64,000 nt of DNA from Nocardia altamirensis NBRC 108246 (GCF_001612685.1 NZ_BDAY01000047.1:1-64000), one strand, 5' to 3'. Shown: positions 1 to 7,916, counted from the first letter of the stretch. Numbers and translations: made by a program. Notes: generated by a model from the letters alone, not told the origin.

Positions 1-1
1 G

Positions 2-352
2 CTGGTGAGTTCGGCAGCCGTCGTCCGCGGCGGCGCGGCCACCGATATCGCGCGGCGCGTCCGCGCCACCCTCGCCGACCGCTACCTCGACCCGCTCTCC
101 ATGGACGATCTCGCCGCCGTCGCAGGCTGCAGCCGCTTCGCCATGTACCGCGCCTTTCGCGCCTGCTACGGCATGGCCCCGAGCGAATACCAGCGCATCC
201 TCCGACTCCGCGCCGCCCGGCGGTTGATCGCCGCGGGCCGCCCGATCGCCGCGGCGGCCACCGAAGCGGGCTTCGCCGACCAGGCCCACCTGATCCGCTG
301 GTTCCGCCGCTGCTACGGCATCACCCCCGGCGTCTACGCCAACGCGACCTGA
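2..352 (+). CDS. AraC-family transcriptional regulator, C-terminal part (truncated by window edge)
   Basis: The frame is open to the left edge, so the N-terminal domain lies outside the window. The visible part is an AraC/XylS DNA-binding domain with two helix-turn-helix units. The first holds LSMDDLAAVAGCSRFAMYRAF and the second holds AAATEAGFADQAHLIRWFRR followed by the family signature YGITPGVY. Full-length family members are usually 250-300 residues, with a ligand-sensing cupin-type N-terminus. The inducer and target genes cannot be read from this fragment. The GTG at 5 is probably an internal valine rather than the start. Confidence 0.85.
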   Translation: MVSSAAVVRGGAATDIARRVRATLADRYLDPLSMDDLAAVAGCSRFAMYRAFRACYGMAPSEYQRILRLRAARRLIAAGRPIAAAATEAGFADQAHLIRWFRRCYGITPGVYANAT

Positions 353-446
353 ATCCAGCCCTGGGAACAGCTTTTTCGCGCGGTTTCTGTCGTAGGTGTT
401 CGATACCGTCTGCCGGGTACGGCCGATCGGTATGTGGGAGGACACC

Positions 447-1019
447 ATGGGGTTGGCAGCAGAAATCACCGTTCGTGAGGTGGCGAGGATGGTCGTCGAG
501 CTCGGGCTCGTCGATCCCTCGGAGCCCGAGCGCCGCATGGACCAGGAGGTCTTCGACGAGACGCTGGAGTACTTCGGTTACTCCGATCGGGAGGCGCTGT
601 TGGGCCTGCTCGATGACCTCGGAATCCGATATGCCTACGACTACAAGGCTTTTCGGGGGATCAATCGAGTAGATGACGACGCGAGGGAGATCTGGTACGC
701 GGAGGAGTTGCAACGCATCGCCGCGTGCACCCGCGGGCTCATCACCATCACGAATGTCGCGCTGCGGCCGGACTCGCTGGAGTTCGATTGCAACGGAAAC
801 CGGGTGAGCTGGCCCGTCTATCCCGGTGACGACGAAGCCGTCGAAGCTTCCCTGGTGTTCGCCACCTACACATTCGGTCTCGTTGCTGTCGGCTCGTCCG
901 CGCGGTGGTGCACCGTCGAACCGGTGGACGAGGACTTCAGCGCGGAGCTGGTCTTCGGCGATCCGGTCGCGCTCGGCCAATTGGGTGAGCGTTTCGGTGT
1001 GACCTTCAGCGCCGACTAG
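447..1019 (+). CDS. Hypothetical protein, 190 aa
   Basis: I do not recognise this family. The frame is open from 396, but the ATG at 447 is preceded by a GGGAGGA ribosome site six bases away, so I start there. The product is acidic, soluble-looking, without signal peptide or membrane segment. It is rich in Asp and Glu and has a C-terminal half of short hydrophobic strands (LITITNVAL, LVFATYTFGLVAV). The size and acidity resemble immunity-type or SMI1-like small proteins, but no motif confirms that. No obvious operon partner: the next genes run on the other strand. Confidence 0.6.
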   Translation: MGLAAEITVREVARMVVELGLVDPSEPERRMDQEVFDETLEYFGYSDREALLGLLDDLGIRYAYDYKAFRGINRVDDDAREIWYAEELQRIAACTRGLITITNVALRPDSLEFDCNGNRVSWPVYPGDDEAVEASLVFATYTFGLVAVGSSARWCTVEPVDEDFSAELVFGDPVALGQLGERFGVTFSAD

Positions 1020-1104
1020 GCCGTGGCACTGCCGCCGGGATTGGACCGGGGCGGCAAGGTGGGCTGCTTGCCGCGCCGAACCCGTTGTCGCACTTCGCGA
1101 ATGG

Positions 1105-1476
1105 CTATACCTCCAACTCTTCTTCGATGCCCTTGAGGCGGTGCCTGGCCATCGCGAGGTTGGCCCGGCCGCGGTCGAGTGCGAGATAGAGGAACAGGCC
1201 CTTGGATTTTCGGCCGGTCATCGGCCGGATCACGTGGTACTGGGCAGACAACGTGATGAGGATGTCCTCGATATCTTCCTTGATGCCGAGCTGGTCGATG
1301 GTGCGCATCTTGGCCCGCACCACCTCGGTATTGCCCGCCGCGGCCACCTGCAGGTCCAAAGCCTTTGAGCTGCTGAGCATGCCGAGCGCCATGCCGCTGT
1401 TGTAGTCGACGACGGCGGCGCCGATCGCGCCGTCGATCACCATCATGTCCTTGAGCGCCAGATCCATATTGCTCAT
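1105..1476 (-). CDS. Roadblock/LC7 domain protein (operon gene 4)
   Basis: A 123-residue single Roadblock/LC7 fold. The N-terminal VIDGAIGAAVVDYNSGMAL matches the beta-strand pair with which MglB-like proteins begin. A helix (ALDLQVAAAGNTEVVRAKMRTI) and a second strand set (EDILITLSAQYHVIRPM) follow. Such proteins usually dimerise and bind or regulate small Ras-like GTPases. The ATG overlaps the stop of the upstream roadblock gene by four bases (ATGA), so the two are translationally coupled. No GTPase gene is beside it, unlike the classic actinobacterial conservon (cvn) clusters, so its partner is unknown. Confidence 0.8.
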   Translation of the reverse strand: MSNMDLALKDMMVIDGAIGAAVVDYNSGMALGMLSSSKALDLQVAAAGNTEVVRAKMRTIDQLGIKEDIEDILITLSAQYHVIRPMTGRKSKGLFLYLALDRGRANLAMARHRLKGIEEELEV

Positions 1477-1964
1477 ATTCGTTCCTTTCGGTCGGTGTTT
1501 GTTGTCCGGTGTTTTCCGGAGTCGTTCGCCATCGCCGCGAGATGTTCGGCGACGGCACGGGCCACCGGACGTGACTCCAGGTGGAGCCGTCCGACGTTCA
1601 CTTCTGGGCCGGCGAGCACGGTCAACGAGGTCCAGCCCGCCGCGTAGATCACGACGTAACCTGCGGTGCCGCGGACCACGACCTCGTGGAAGCCGCCGCC
1701 GTGGGCGGTGGTGGCCAGCCGATGCGACAGCGATAGCTGTGCCGCGGCCATCGCCGCCATCGCGGTGGGTTCGAGATGGGTGGGCAGATCGTGCGCGACG
1801 AGCAGCCCGTCACTGGATGCCACCAGCACGCCGGTCAGCTGCGGGGCCCGTTCGCGCAGCAACTTCAGCTCCGCGAGCACCACCGCATTCTGTTCGGGTT
1901 CGGACATCGCCACCTTGGTCAACCTTCCCATCAATTCGCCGAGCATCTTCTTCCGCGCGGTCAC
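1473..1964 (-). CDS. Roadblock/LC7 domain protein (operon gene 3)
   Basis: 163 residues. The Roadblock/LC7 core spans about residues 30-135: LLRERAPQLTGVLVASSDGLLVA, a long Ala-rich helix, then FHEVVVRGTAGYVVIYAAG and LTVLAGPEVNVGRLHLE. This pattern resembles the DUF742/roadblock conservon component CvnB. The polar C-terminus (KHRTTNTDRKERI) looks disordered. The gene overlaps both neighbours by four bases (ATGA), showing a tight operon with genes at 1105 and 1961. It probably acts as a scaffold dimer in a signalling complex. Confidence 0.8.
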   Translation of the reverse strand: MTARKKMLGELMGRLTKVAMSEPEQNAVVLAELKLLRERAPQLTGVLVASSDGLLVAHDLPTHLEPTAMAAMAAAQLSLSHRLATTAHGGGFHEVVVRGTAGYVVIYAAGWTSLTVLAGPEVNVGRLHLESRPVARAVAEHLAAMANDSGKHRTTNTDRKERI

Positions 1965-2773
1965 GCAAGCTCCTCCAAAGCTGCCCGCAGCCGGACGAGG
2001 AGGTGGTGGTCGATCGGGTCCGTCTCGACAGGCATCGACACGGGCTGGCGCACCCGACGGCGCAGCGGCCGTGCGGTTTCGGCGGCCACGGACAGGCTCG
2101 GCACGAGCTCGGCGCGCGCCGGGTCGACGGTCATCGCGGGCCTGGCGAAGACGGGGGGTGGCTCGATCAGTCCCGCTGTCGTCAGGTCACGCACCGCCAT
2201 CAGGCAGCCGTAGGTGGTCCGGCCGAGGTCGCGGGCGATCCCGCTGATGCTGCGCCGGGTGTCGGCGGTGGCGAGCACCTCGGCCTGGCCCGCGGTGAGC
2301 ACGACGCGCTTGCGCCGAATCCGTTGGGCGGGAACGACGGGCGCGCGATCGACGAGTGCGGCGGGCCACGGTCCGGAATCCGGGTCGCCGCGCCGCACAC
2401 ACTCCTGCACGATGGCGTGTGGGGTGACATGACAGACCGTCGCCAGCCAGTGCGGCGGCGCAGGCCGGAATTCGACGTCGGCGGGGGAGCCGAGCAGGAA
2501 GTAGGCGGCGTCGAAAACCGACAGCAATGCCAGGGCTTCCAGCCGGGGACGGCCCAGCACACCATCGGGATGCCCGGCTTCTGCCTGGCGCCAGTCGTCG
2601 ATATTCGCCACGCCCGCGGCAACGACGAGCCGATCGAGGCCGGTGGTGCAGCGGCAGTCGGCCGAGGCGATCGCACCGTCGGTGAGATGAAATGCACCGT
2701 CGCGCATGCGAAGTACTCCGGTGCGGCCTTCCTTTTCGAGCCTACGCAGTTCGACCGCGAGTTCACCGCTCAT
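1961..2773 (-). CDS. DUF4388-like / winged-helix regulatory protein (operon gene 2)
   Basis: 270 residues. The N-terminus (ELAVELRRLEKEGRTGVLRMRDGAFHLTDGAIASADC) has the layout of DUF4388/PATAN-type domains, which sit in bacterial signalling proteins. The middle (about 150-200) has a helix-turn-helix-like stretch, LATADTRRSISGIARDLGRTTYGCLMAVRDLTTAGLIEPP, typical of a winged helix. It may therefore link the roadblock module to DNA binding. It overlaps the upstream roadblock gene by 11 bases and the downstream one by 4. The domain calls come from pattern recognition only; the function is unknown. Confidence 0.65.
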   Translation of the reverse strand: MSGELAVELRRLEKEGRTGVLRMRDGAFHLTDGAIASADCRCTTGLDRLVVAAGVANIDDWRQAEAGHPDGVLGRPRLEALALLSVFDAAYFLLGSPADVEFRPAPPHWLATVCHVTPHAIVQECVRRGDPDSGPWPAALVDRAPVVPAQRIRRKRVVLTAGQAEVLATADTRRSISGIARDLGRTTYGCLMAVRDLTTAGLIEPPPVFARPAMTVDPARAELVPSLSVAAETARPLRRRVRQPVSMPVETDPIDHHLLVRLRAALEELA

Positions 2774-3170
2774 GGCCGTCCTCGGTCAATTCGGCGAGAA
2801 TTGCTCGGAGTTGGAATCGAGCCATCGCCAGATTGCCGGTTTCGTCGAATAGTACGTGCACGAAAAGTCTGCCGTCGAAGTCGCCGTTCACCAGATTCAG
2901 CAGATGGAATCCCCGTGGTCCGCTGACGATGATCTCGGCGATGTCGTCGCCGTCGCGGTCGGTCGCGAGTGCCGGACAGTCCAGGACGGCCCGGACCACG
3001 TCGGTCGTGGTGGCGGCGGCTTCGTGGGCGTCGATGAGTTCGTGTCGCCCGGCGGCGGCGATCGCGAGTCCGCTCGCGCTGTCCACCAGGGTCACGCTGT
3101 GCGCGCCGGGGATGTCCATGATGCGTTCCAGACAGCCGTCAATACCGAATACCGCGCTACCGCTTGTCAT
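2763..3170 (-). CDS. Roadblock/LC7-like protein (operon gene 1)
   Basis: The open frame reaches 3359, but the conserved-looking part begins at the ATG at 3170 (MTSGSAVFGIDGCLERIMDI), giving 135 residues. The fold pattern is roadblock-like: GAHSVTLVDSASGLAIAAAG, a helix DAHEAAATTTDVVRAVLDC, then AEIIVSGPRGFHLLNLV and RLFVHVLFDETGNLAMARFQL. The last strand-helix (GNLAMARFQLRAI) resembles the end of the roadblock protein at 1105 (ANLAMARHRLKGI), so the two are probably paralogs. It is the first gene of the four-gene operon, and the palindrome array at 3297-3358 lies upstream of it. Confidence 0.7.
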   Translation of the reverse strand: MTSGSAVFGIDGCLERIMDIPGAHSVTLVDSASGLAIAAAGRHELIDAHEAAATTTDVVRAVLDCPALATDRDGDDIAEIIVSGPRGFHLLNLVNGDFDGRLFVHVLFDETGNLAMARFQLRAILAELTEDGHER

Positions 3171-3473
3171 CTGAAGGTTTCGCCACCGCTTGTCAATCGA
3201 AGTTTCAGCACTGGCGACGCTACATAATTTGCCGGAAAGATGTAAGACCAAATCGGCAGAATCTCGGGGGCAGCAGCCATTTCCCCCGGACAGCGCCGCA
3301 AGAATACCTCGCAGTATTGAATACCCCTTGGTATTCAATACCTTTCGGTATTCGACCATTCTTTCGGATTAGTTCATCCGGTGTCGTATTTCCCGTCCGT
3401 TGCCCACCAGCGGCCCCCGGGCAACCTGCGGGCGTGCCGACGGCTGCGGCATGGCAACCGCCGAGCATGCCGA
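3171..3473. other. Intergenic region upstream of the roadblock operon
   Basis: 303 bases without a convincing gene. The frames crossing it lack start sites and are shadows. AT content rises around 3200-3360 compared with the neighbours, as expected for a promoter region. The notable content is the tandem palindrome array annotated separately at 3297-3358. Confidence 0.6.
3297..3358. promoter_or_regulatory. Tandem palindromic operator array with 17-bp period
   Basis: Two perfect 11-bp palindromes, GTATTGAATAC (3314-3324) and GTATTCAATAC (3331-3341), have centres 17 bp apart. They also form one 12-bp-arm inverted repeat around CCTT. At the same 17-bp step on either side there is a half-matching copy: GAATAC at 3302-3307 on the left and GTATTC at 3348-3353 on the right. 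The array lies 127-188 bases upstream of the roadblock operon start, so it is probably a cooperative repressor or activator site. The cognate regulator is not identifiable here. Confidence 0.65.
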
Positions 3474-4082
3474 CTAGGACAGCGGCGCCAAGGTGGCGCC
3501 GAGGAAGAACACGTAATCGGGGCTCTCGGTGAAGTTTTCGGAGGATTCCTCGCCGATGTACAGGTCGAGGTGGCGGGCGCCACCGAGGCTCGGGGCGAAG
3601 CCGTCCGCGATGGACCACTCGGCGGCCTGGAATTTGGCGCAGGTGTCGGGGTCCGCGGTGTTGAGGATGCCGCAGTCGGTGAGGCGCAGGCGAAGTCCGG
3701 GGGTGAGGTCGTCGGCGGCGGCGCTCTGGAACGGCCGCAGCACCTCGCCCGCGGCGTCGCGTGGCTGCGTGTCGAGCCAGAAGCCGGTGTCGTAGGACCA
3801 GTTCAGGTATGCGCCCGCGTGCTCGCCGCTGGTGATCCGGCCGGTGCCCTCGTCGCGCACGGCCTCGATGAAATCCGTTGGCAGTGTGCCGAGTTCGGCG
3901 TCGGGGTCGGTGCACGCGAGATCGGAGCAGCCGTGCACCGTCTCGCGCGGTCCGTCGTGGTACGACTCGACCGGGGTGTAGTACACCGTGACGGTCCAGT
4001 CCGACCATGCGTCCGCCTCGGCGAAATCACACCCCGCGGTCGCAAGCACCGCGACGGCGACCAGACCAACACCCAGCCTCAC
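3474..4082 (-). CDS. Secreted lipoprotein with 3D/double-psi-barrel-like domain
   Basis: The GTG at 4082 gives a 202-residue product with a lipoprotein signal: VRLGVGLVAVAVLATAGC, lipobox ATAGC, lipidated Cys at about residue 18. The mature part starts with a strand WTVTVYYTPVESYH and ends with GGARHLDLYIGEE. That pattern recalls the 3D (Asp-Asp-Asp) and MltA-type double-psi barrel domains, where an Asp before a Tyr (DLY) is catalytic. The fold assignment is my inference. Four or more Cys in the mature domain suggest disulfides outside the membrane. The longer frame up to 4274 has no signal-compatible start. Confidence 0.65.
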   Translation of the reverse strand: MRLGVGLVAVAVLATAGCDFAEADAWSDWTVTVYYTPVESYHDGPRETVHGCSDLACTDPDAELGTLPTDFIEAVRDEGTGRITSGEHAGAYLNWSYDTGFWLDTQPRDAAGEVLRPFQSAAADDLTPGLRLRLTDCGILNTADPDTCAKFQAAEWSIADGFAPSLGGARHLDLYIGEESSENFTESPDYVFFLGATLAPLS

Positions 4083-4132
4083 AGCATGATCGTACGGGCG
4101 GCGACGGCGAACCGCCGCACGCGTGGGACCGG

Positions 4133-4615
4133 TCAGCGGACCTCGGGCAGGCGTGGCCACGGATTGTCCTCGATGTGCTCGACGGACTGGTTGAACTGTG
4201 CGATCAGCCTGCTCAGCTGTTCGACATCGGTGTCGGGCCACTCGGCGACCACCGTGCCGATGCCCTCGCGGCACTGCAGGCGATCCGCGGCGAGTGCCGC
4301 CTTGCCCGCGGCGCTGGCCTGGATCTTGCGGGCGATGCCGCCGTCCGGGTCGGGGACGCGGTCGACCAGGCCCTGCTTGAGCATGGCGGCGACCTGACGA
4401 TTGATCGTGGAGATGTCGAGCTGGAAGGCCTCGGACAGCTCCTTCAGGCTCAGCGGTGCGTCGAATTCGAGTCTGGTCAGGATCAGGAAGGCCGAGCGGT
4501 CGAGCTGGAAGCCTGGGCGGCGCAACATCGACGCGGGGAAGTGCCTGGCGAGCAGGGTCAGCTCGAACACCAGGCGGGTCAGCGCTGCGTCGGTGGCAAG
4601 ACCGGATTCGGACAT
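4133..4615 (-). CDS. MarR-family transcriptional regulator
   Basis: 160 residues from the ATG at 4615, which has AGGA five bases upstream (a GTG at 4624 is also possible). The winged helix is clear: LSLKELSEAFQLDISTINRQVAAMLKQGLVDRVPDPDGG, with the wing ending ARKIQASAAGKAAL, followed by a C-terminal dimerisation helix. It is divergent from the MFS exporter gene at 4691. The 33-bp nested palindrome between them is the likely operator, so it probably represses the exporter and itself until a ligand binds. Confidence 0.9.
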   Translation of the reverse strand: MSESGLATDAALTRLVFELTLLARHFPASMLRRPGFQLDRSAFLILTRLEFDAPLSLKELSEAFQLDISTINRQVAAMLKQGLVDRVPDPDGGIARKIQASAAGKAALAADRLQCREGIGTVVAEWPDTDVEQLSRLIAQFNQSVEHIEDNPWPRLPEVR

Positions 4616-4654
4616 GGTCCTCACTATGTCGTGTGCATCACGGCGATATTAAAT

Positions 4655-4687
4655 TGTGCACCATACACAACGTGTGTAGCGTGCACA
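4655..4687. promoter_or_regulatory. Nested palindromic operator between marR and MFS gene
   Basis: Two concentric inverted repeats share one centre. The outer arms are TGTGCAC (4655-4661) and GTGCACA (4681-4687); the inner arms are TACACA (4664-4669) and TGTGTA (4673-4678), around ACG. The site ends three bases before the GTG start of the exporter, so a bound MarR dimer would block both promoters. Confidence 0.75.
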
Positions 4688-4690
4688 TTC

Positions 4691-6148
4691 GTGAGTGTTG
4701 CTGCCGACGCGTCCTCGACCGTCTCCGATACCGACGACCGACGGCGTCCCAAGTCTGCCGTCCTCATCGCGACCCTCGGCATGGTCGGCGTGGTCGTGTC
4801 GCTGATGCAGACGCTGGTCATCCCGATCATCCCGACACTGCCCGCCCTGCTGAACACCTCGGCGTCCAACGCCTCATGGGTGGTCACCGCGACGCTGCTC
4901 GCCGGCGCGGTGGCGACGCCGATCAGTGGCAGGCTCGGCGACATGTTCGGCAAGCGCCGGGTGCTGTTCGTCAATCTGCTCGCGCTGATCGCGGGCTCGG
5001 TCGTCTGCGCGAGCTTCTCCTCGCTGGTTCCCGAGATCGTCGGGCGCTCGCTGCAAGGTGCCGCGGTCGGCGCGATTCCGTTGGGCATCAGCATCATGCG
5101 CGACGAATTGCCCGCCGAGAAGGTCGGTTCGGCGATGGCGATCATGAGCGCGACGCTCGGCGTCGGCGGCGCGCTCGGGCTGCCGCTTGCCGCAGCGATC
5201 GCGCAGAACGCGGACTGGCACATGCTGTTCTGGACCGCGGCCGGTCTCGGCGTCGTCTGTGCCGCACTGGTTTTCGTGTTCGTGCCGGAGTCGCCGGTGC
5301 GCACTCCCGCACGTTTCGATTTCGGTGGCGCGGTCGGTCTCTCGATTGCCTTGCTCGCCTTGCTCATTCCGATCACCAAGGGTGCGGACTGGGGCTGGGC
5401 CAGCGGGAAAACGCTGATCCTGTTCGCAGTGTCGGCGGTGGTGTTCCTCGGCTGGGGCGCGTTCGAGCTCAGGCAGCGTTCGCCGCTGGTCGACCTGCGG
5501 GTCTCGGCGCGGCCGCGGGTGCTGTTCACCAACGCCGCCTCCATCGCGGTCGGCTTCGCGCTGTACGGCATGTCGCTGACCTTCCCGCAGCTGCTGATGG
5601 CGCCCGAGCAGACCGGCTACGGCTTCGGCCTCTCCATGGTCAACGCCGGATTGGCCTTGGCGCCCACCGGATTCGTGATGATGCTGCTCTCGCCGGTGTC
5701 GGCCAAGCTGTCGGCGGCACGCGGCCCGAAGATCACTCTCGCGCTCGGCTCCGCGGTGATCGCGGCGGGCTACCTGTGTGCCGTGGTGCTGATGAACAGC
5801 GTCTGGGAGATCATGCTTGCCTCGATGATCGTGGCGGCCGGTGTCGGCCTGGCCTACGCGGCGATGCCCGCGTTGATCATGGGAGCGGTGCCGGTCACCG
5901 AGACGGCCGCGGCGAACGGACTGAACTCGCTGATGCGTTCGGTCGGCACGTCCACCTCGTCGGCCGTGATGGCCGTGGTGCTGGCGCACATGACCATGCA
6001 GCTCGGTCCGCACGTGTTCCCGTCCCGCGACGGATTCCACACCACCTTCCTCATCGCGACGGCCGCCGCCATTGTGGCGATCGTGCTCACCGCCCTGATC
6101 CCGATGCGCAAGGCGGCGGACGCGGCGACAACGGTCGGGCACGCCTGA
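4691..6148 (+). CDS. MFS drug efflux transporter (DHA2/14-TM type)
   Basis: 485 residues. I start at the GTG at 4691 because upstream frame is antisense to marR and the operator ends just before it. The N-terminus has a short cytosolic tail (to about residue 20) and then many hydrophobic segments. The loop after TM2 carries the MFS motif GRLGDMFGKRRVLFV. Further signatures are RSLQGAAVGAIPLGISIMRDELP (DHA2 motif C region) and GLNSLMRSVGTS near the end. It presumably exports a toxic compound by proton antiport. The divergent MarR gene is its likely regulator. Confidence 0.9.
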   Translation: MSVAADASSTVSDTDDRRRPKSAVLIATLGMVGVVVSLMQTLVIPIIPTLPALLNTSASNASWVVTATLLAGAVATPISGRLGDMFGKRRVLFVNLLALIAGSVVCASFSSLVPEIVGRSLQGAAVGAIPLGISIMRDELPAEKVGSAMAIMSATLGVGGALGLPLAAAIAQNADWHMLFWTAAGLGVVCAALVFVFVPESPVRTPARFDFGGAVGLSIALLALLIPITKGADWGWASGKTLILFAVSAVVFLGWGAFELRQRSPLVDLRVSARPRVLFTNAASIAVGFALYGMSLTFPQLLMAPEQTGYGFGLSMVNAGLALAPTGFVMMLLSPVSAKLSAARGPKITLALGSAVIAAGYLCAVVLMNSVWEIMLASMIVAAGVGLAYAAMPALIMGAVPVTETAAANGLNSLMRSVGTSTSSAVMAVVLAHMTMQLGPHVFPSRDGFHTTFLIATAAAIVAIVLTALIPMRKAADAATTVGHA

Positions 6149-6161
6149 CCCGAAAAGCACT

Positions 6162-6193
6162 GAGGCCGACCCGAGTTCGCTCGGGCCGGCCTC
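6162..6193. terminator. Bidirectional hairpin terminator between MFS and WYL genes
   Basis: Inverted repeat GAGGCCG-ACCCGAG / CTCGGGC-CGGCCTC around a TTCG tetraloop, followed by TTTG on the + side. It lies between two convergent genes (stops at 6148 and 6198). Confidence 0.8.
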
Positions 6194-6197
6194 TTTG

Positions 6198-7169
6198 TCA
6201 TTCCGGCGGCACGGCGGCGGTGTAGCGGCGGGCGATGGTGCGGATGTGGTCGACGAGTTCCGGCGGGCCGTCGACACGGAAATCCATCATCAGCATGCTG
6301 AGGTAGATGGCGATGGTCTCCATGGCGTCGGCGCCGGTCAGCAGGATGCAGGTGTTCGCGTCGACCGCTTCCACCACGCCGACCGCGGGATTGATGCGGG
6401 CGATGACGGTTTCGGCCGGGGCCAGGACGGTGACCCTGGCATTCACCTTCCAGCCGGTGCTGGCGATATGACGCATGACGAAGGCGACCAGGTCGTCGTC
6501 GGGGAGGGCGCGGGGTGCGAAGCGGCGGCTGCCCGCGCTCGCCCGCTGGATTCTGGCAACGGGAATCGCACTCCAGGAATGGGTTTCGAGGTGGTAGGCG
6601 ACCAGGTACCAGCGGCGCTGCCAGTTGATGAGCCGATAGGGCTCGATCTCCTCGGTGTGCTCGGTGTCGTCCTGGTCGAGCAGGACGGTGGCGCCGTCGC
6701 GGATACCGCTTGCGAGCGTGGTCAGCACCGCGGCAGGGACCGGGGCGTCCGGTTCTCTGGATCCGGTGGTTGCCGGTCCGATCGCGGTGGCCTCGCGGAG
6801 CGCGGTCACCTTGCGCTGCAAGCGTTTCGGCAGGATCTGGTCGAGTTTGGCCAGCGCCCGGCTGACATTCTCGCTGATATCGGCGATCCCGGTGGCCCCG
6901 TCCTCGGCCAGGCCGACGGCCACCGCGACGGCAACAGCCTCGTCGTCGTCGAGCAATAGCGGCGGCATGGTGGTGCCGCGACCGAGCCGATAGCCGCCGA
7001 CCGCGCCCCGCTGTGCCTGTACCGGATAGCCCAGGTCGCGCAGGCGTTGGATGTCGTGGCGCAGCGTGCGGTCGGTGATCGACAACCGCTCCGCCAGTTC
7101 TCGCCCGGTGTGGGCGCGGTCCTGCAGCAGGGCCAGCAACCGCAGCACGCGCAGTGTGGTCGGCGTCAC
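6198..7169 (-). CDS. WYL-domain transcriptional regulator (HTH_11-WYL-WCX)
   Basis: 323 residues. Residues 1-60 form the N-terminal winged helix (LRLLALLQDRAHTGRELAERLSITDRTLRHDIQRLRDLGYPV). The WYL domain is around 160-235 (PYRLINWQRRWYLVAYHLETHSWSAIPVARIQRA), and a WCX C-terminal region follows. Family members sense nucleotide or other small ligands and often repress adjacent genes. It is divergent from the TIGR03086-family gene at 7259, which is its probable target. Paired inverted repeats lie in the shared promoter (7186-7221). Confidence 0.88.
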   Translation of the reverse strand: MTPTTLRVLRLLALLQDRAHTGRELAERLSITDRTLRHDIQRLRDLGYPVQAQRGAVGGYRLGRGTTMPPLLLDDDEAVAVAVAVGLAEDGATGIADISENVSRALAKLDQILPKRLQRKVTALREATAIGPATTGSREPDAPVPAAVLTTLASGIRDGATVLLDQDDTEHTEEIEPYRLINWQRRWYLVAYHLETHSWSAIPVARIQRASAGSRRFAPRALPDDDLVAFVMRHIASTGWKVNARVTVLAPAETVIARINPAVGVVEAVDANTCILLTGADAMETIAIYLSMLMMDFRVDGPPELVDHIRTIARRYTAAVPPE

Positions 7170-7185
7170 ATTTCACCTCCGAAAA

Positions 7186-7221
7186 ATTAGGAACGAAACT
7201 AGCCTAATGGCCACATAGGCT
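7186..7221. promoter_or_regulatory. Inverted repeats in WYL / DinB-like divergent promoter
   Basis: ATTAGG (7186-7191) pairs with CCTAAT (7203-7208), and AGCCTA (7201-7206) pairs with TAGGCT (7216-7221). The three half-sites share TAGG/CCTA, suggesting a regulator binding site, most simply for the WYL protein. Confidence 0.5.
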
Positions 7222-7258
7222 GATGTCAGAAGCAAGAACAACCCACAAAGGAACTGAC

Positions 7259-7912
7259 ATGAACGCCACCTCCGCTACCTCCGCAATCGCCACCCTCAGC
7301 CCGGTGTGGCGCGACGTGCTCGCCGACTCCTACCGCGCACTGACGACCGTGGTCGCCGGCGTCCGCGACGACCAGTGGCAGCTGCCGACCCCGTGCTCGG
7401 AATGGAACGTGACGCAGGTGCTGCAGCACGCCGCGGGCGATCAGCTCGGCTTCGCCGCGTCCCTCGGCATCGGCAACGGCCCGTCGGACAACCCGTTCGC
7501 GCCGTCCGGCCATCTCGACGGCGCGCCGCAGGCGCTGGTCGAGGATGCGGTCGAGCAGGTCGCCGCCGCCTGGGCGACGGTCGCCGACGACACCGCGACC
7601 GTGCCGACCCCGCTGCCGCACGGCGCACTGGCCACCCCGGTCGCCGCCGTGATGTGCGCATTGGACGCCGCGGTGCACGCATGGGACATCGCGATCGCCA
7701 CCGGCCAGCCGTCGCCGCTGACCGACGAGCTGGCCGGGCACCTGCTCACCGCCGCCCGCACCGCGCATCCCGCGCCGGGCAGCGGAGAGGAAGCAGAAAT
7801 CGTTGAGCCGCTGCGCCAGTGGGGCGCCTACGCGGCGGTCGTCGAGGGCAAGTCCGACGGCTCGGCGGTCGCCGAGCTGCTGAGCTACCTCGGCCGCGAC
7901 CCGAGGATGTGA
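7259..7912 (+). CDS. TIGR03086-family protein (mycothiol-dependent DinB-like, MDMPI N-terminal type)
   Basis: 217 residues from the ATG at 7259, which has AAAGGAA seven bases upstream; an earlier ATG at 7223 lacks a ribosome site. The N-terminal four-helix DinB/maleylpyruvate-isomerase-like domain is recognisable by DQWQLPTPCSEWNVTQVLQHAAGDQ (the W-NV-LV-H motif) and the metal-ligand-like HAWDIAIATGQP. Members are thought to use mycothiol as cofactor, consistent with mshB in this window. The substrate is unknown. The divergent WYL gene probably regulates it. Confidence 0.85.
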   Translation: MNATSATSAIATLSPVWRDVLADSYRALTTVVAGVRDDQWQLPTPCSEWNVTQVLQHAAGDQLGFAASLGIGNGPSDNPFAPSGHLDGAPQALVEDAVEQVAAAWATVADDTATVPTPLPHGALATPVAAVMCALDAAVHAWDIAIATGQPSPLTDELAGHLLTAARTAHPAPGSGEEAEIVEPLRQWGAYAAVVEGKSDGSAVAELLSYLGRDPRM

Positions 7913-7916
7913 GCTG

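Noticed and set aside
1445..2926. Long + strand open frame (493 codons)
   Set aside because: It is antisense to the coupled roadblock operon, is Arg/Pro/His-rich and has no domain or start site.
4456..6225. Long + strand frame over marR and the MFS gene
   Set aside because: Arg-rich shadow of the MFS coding frame, which has proper transmembrane helices.
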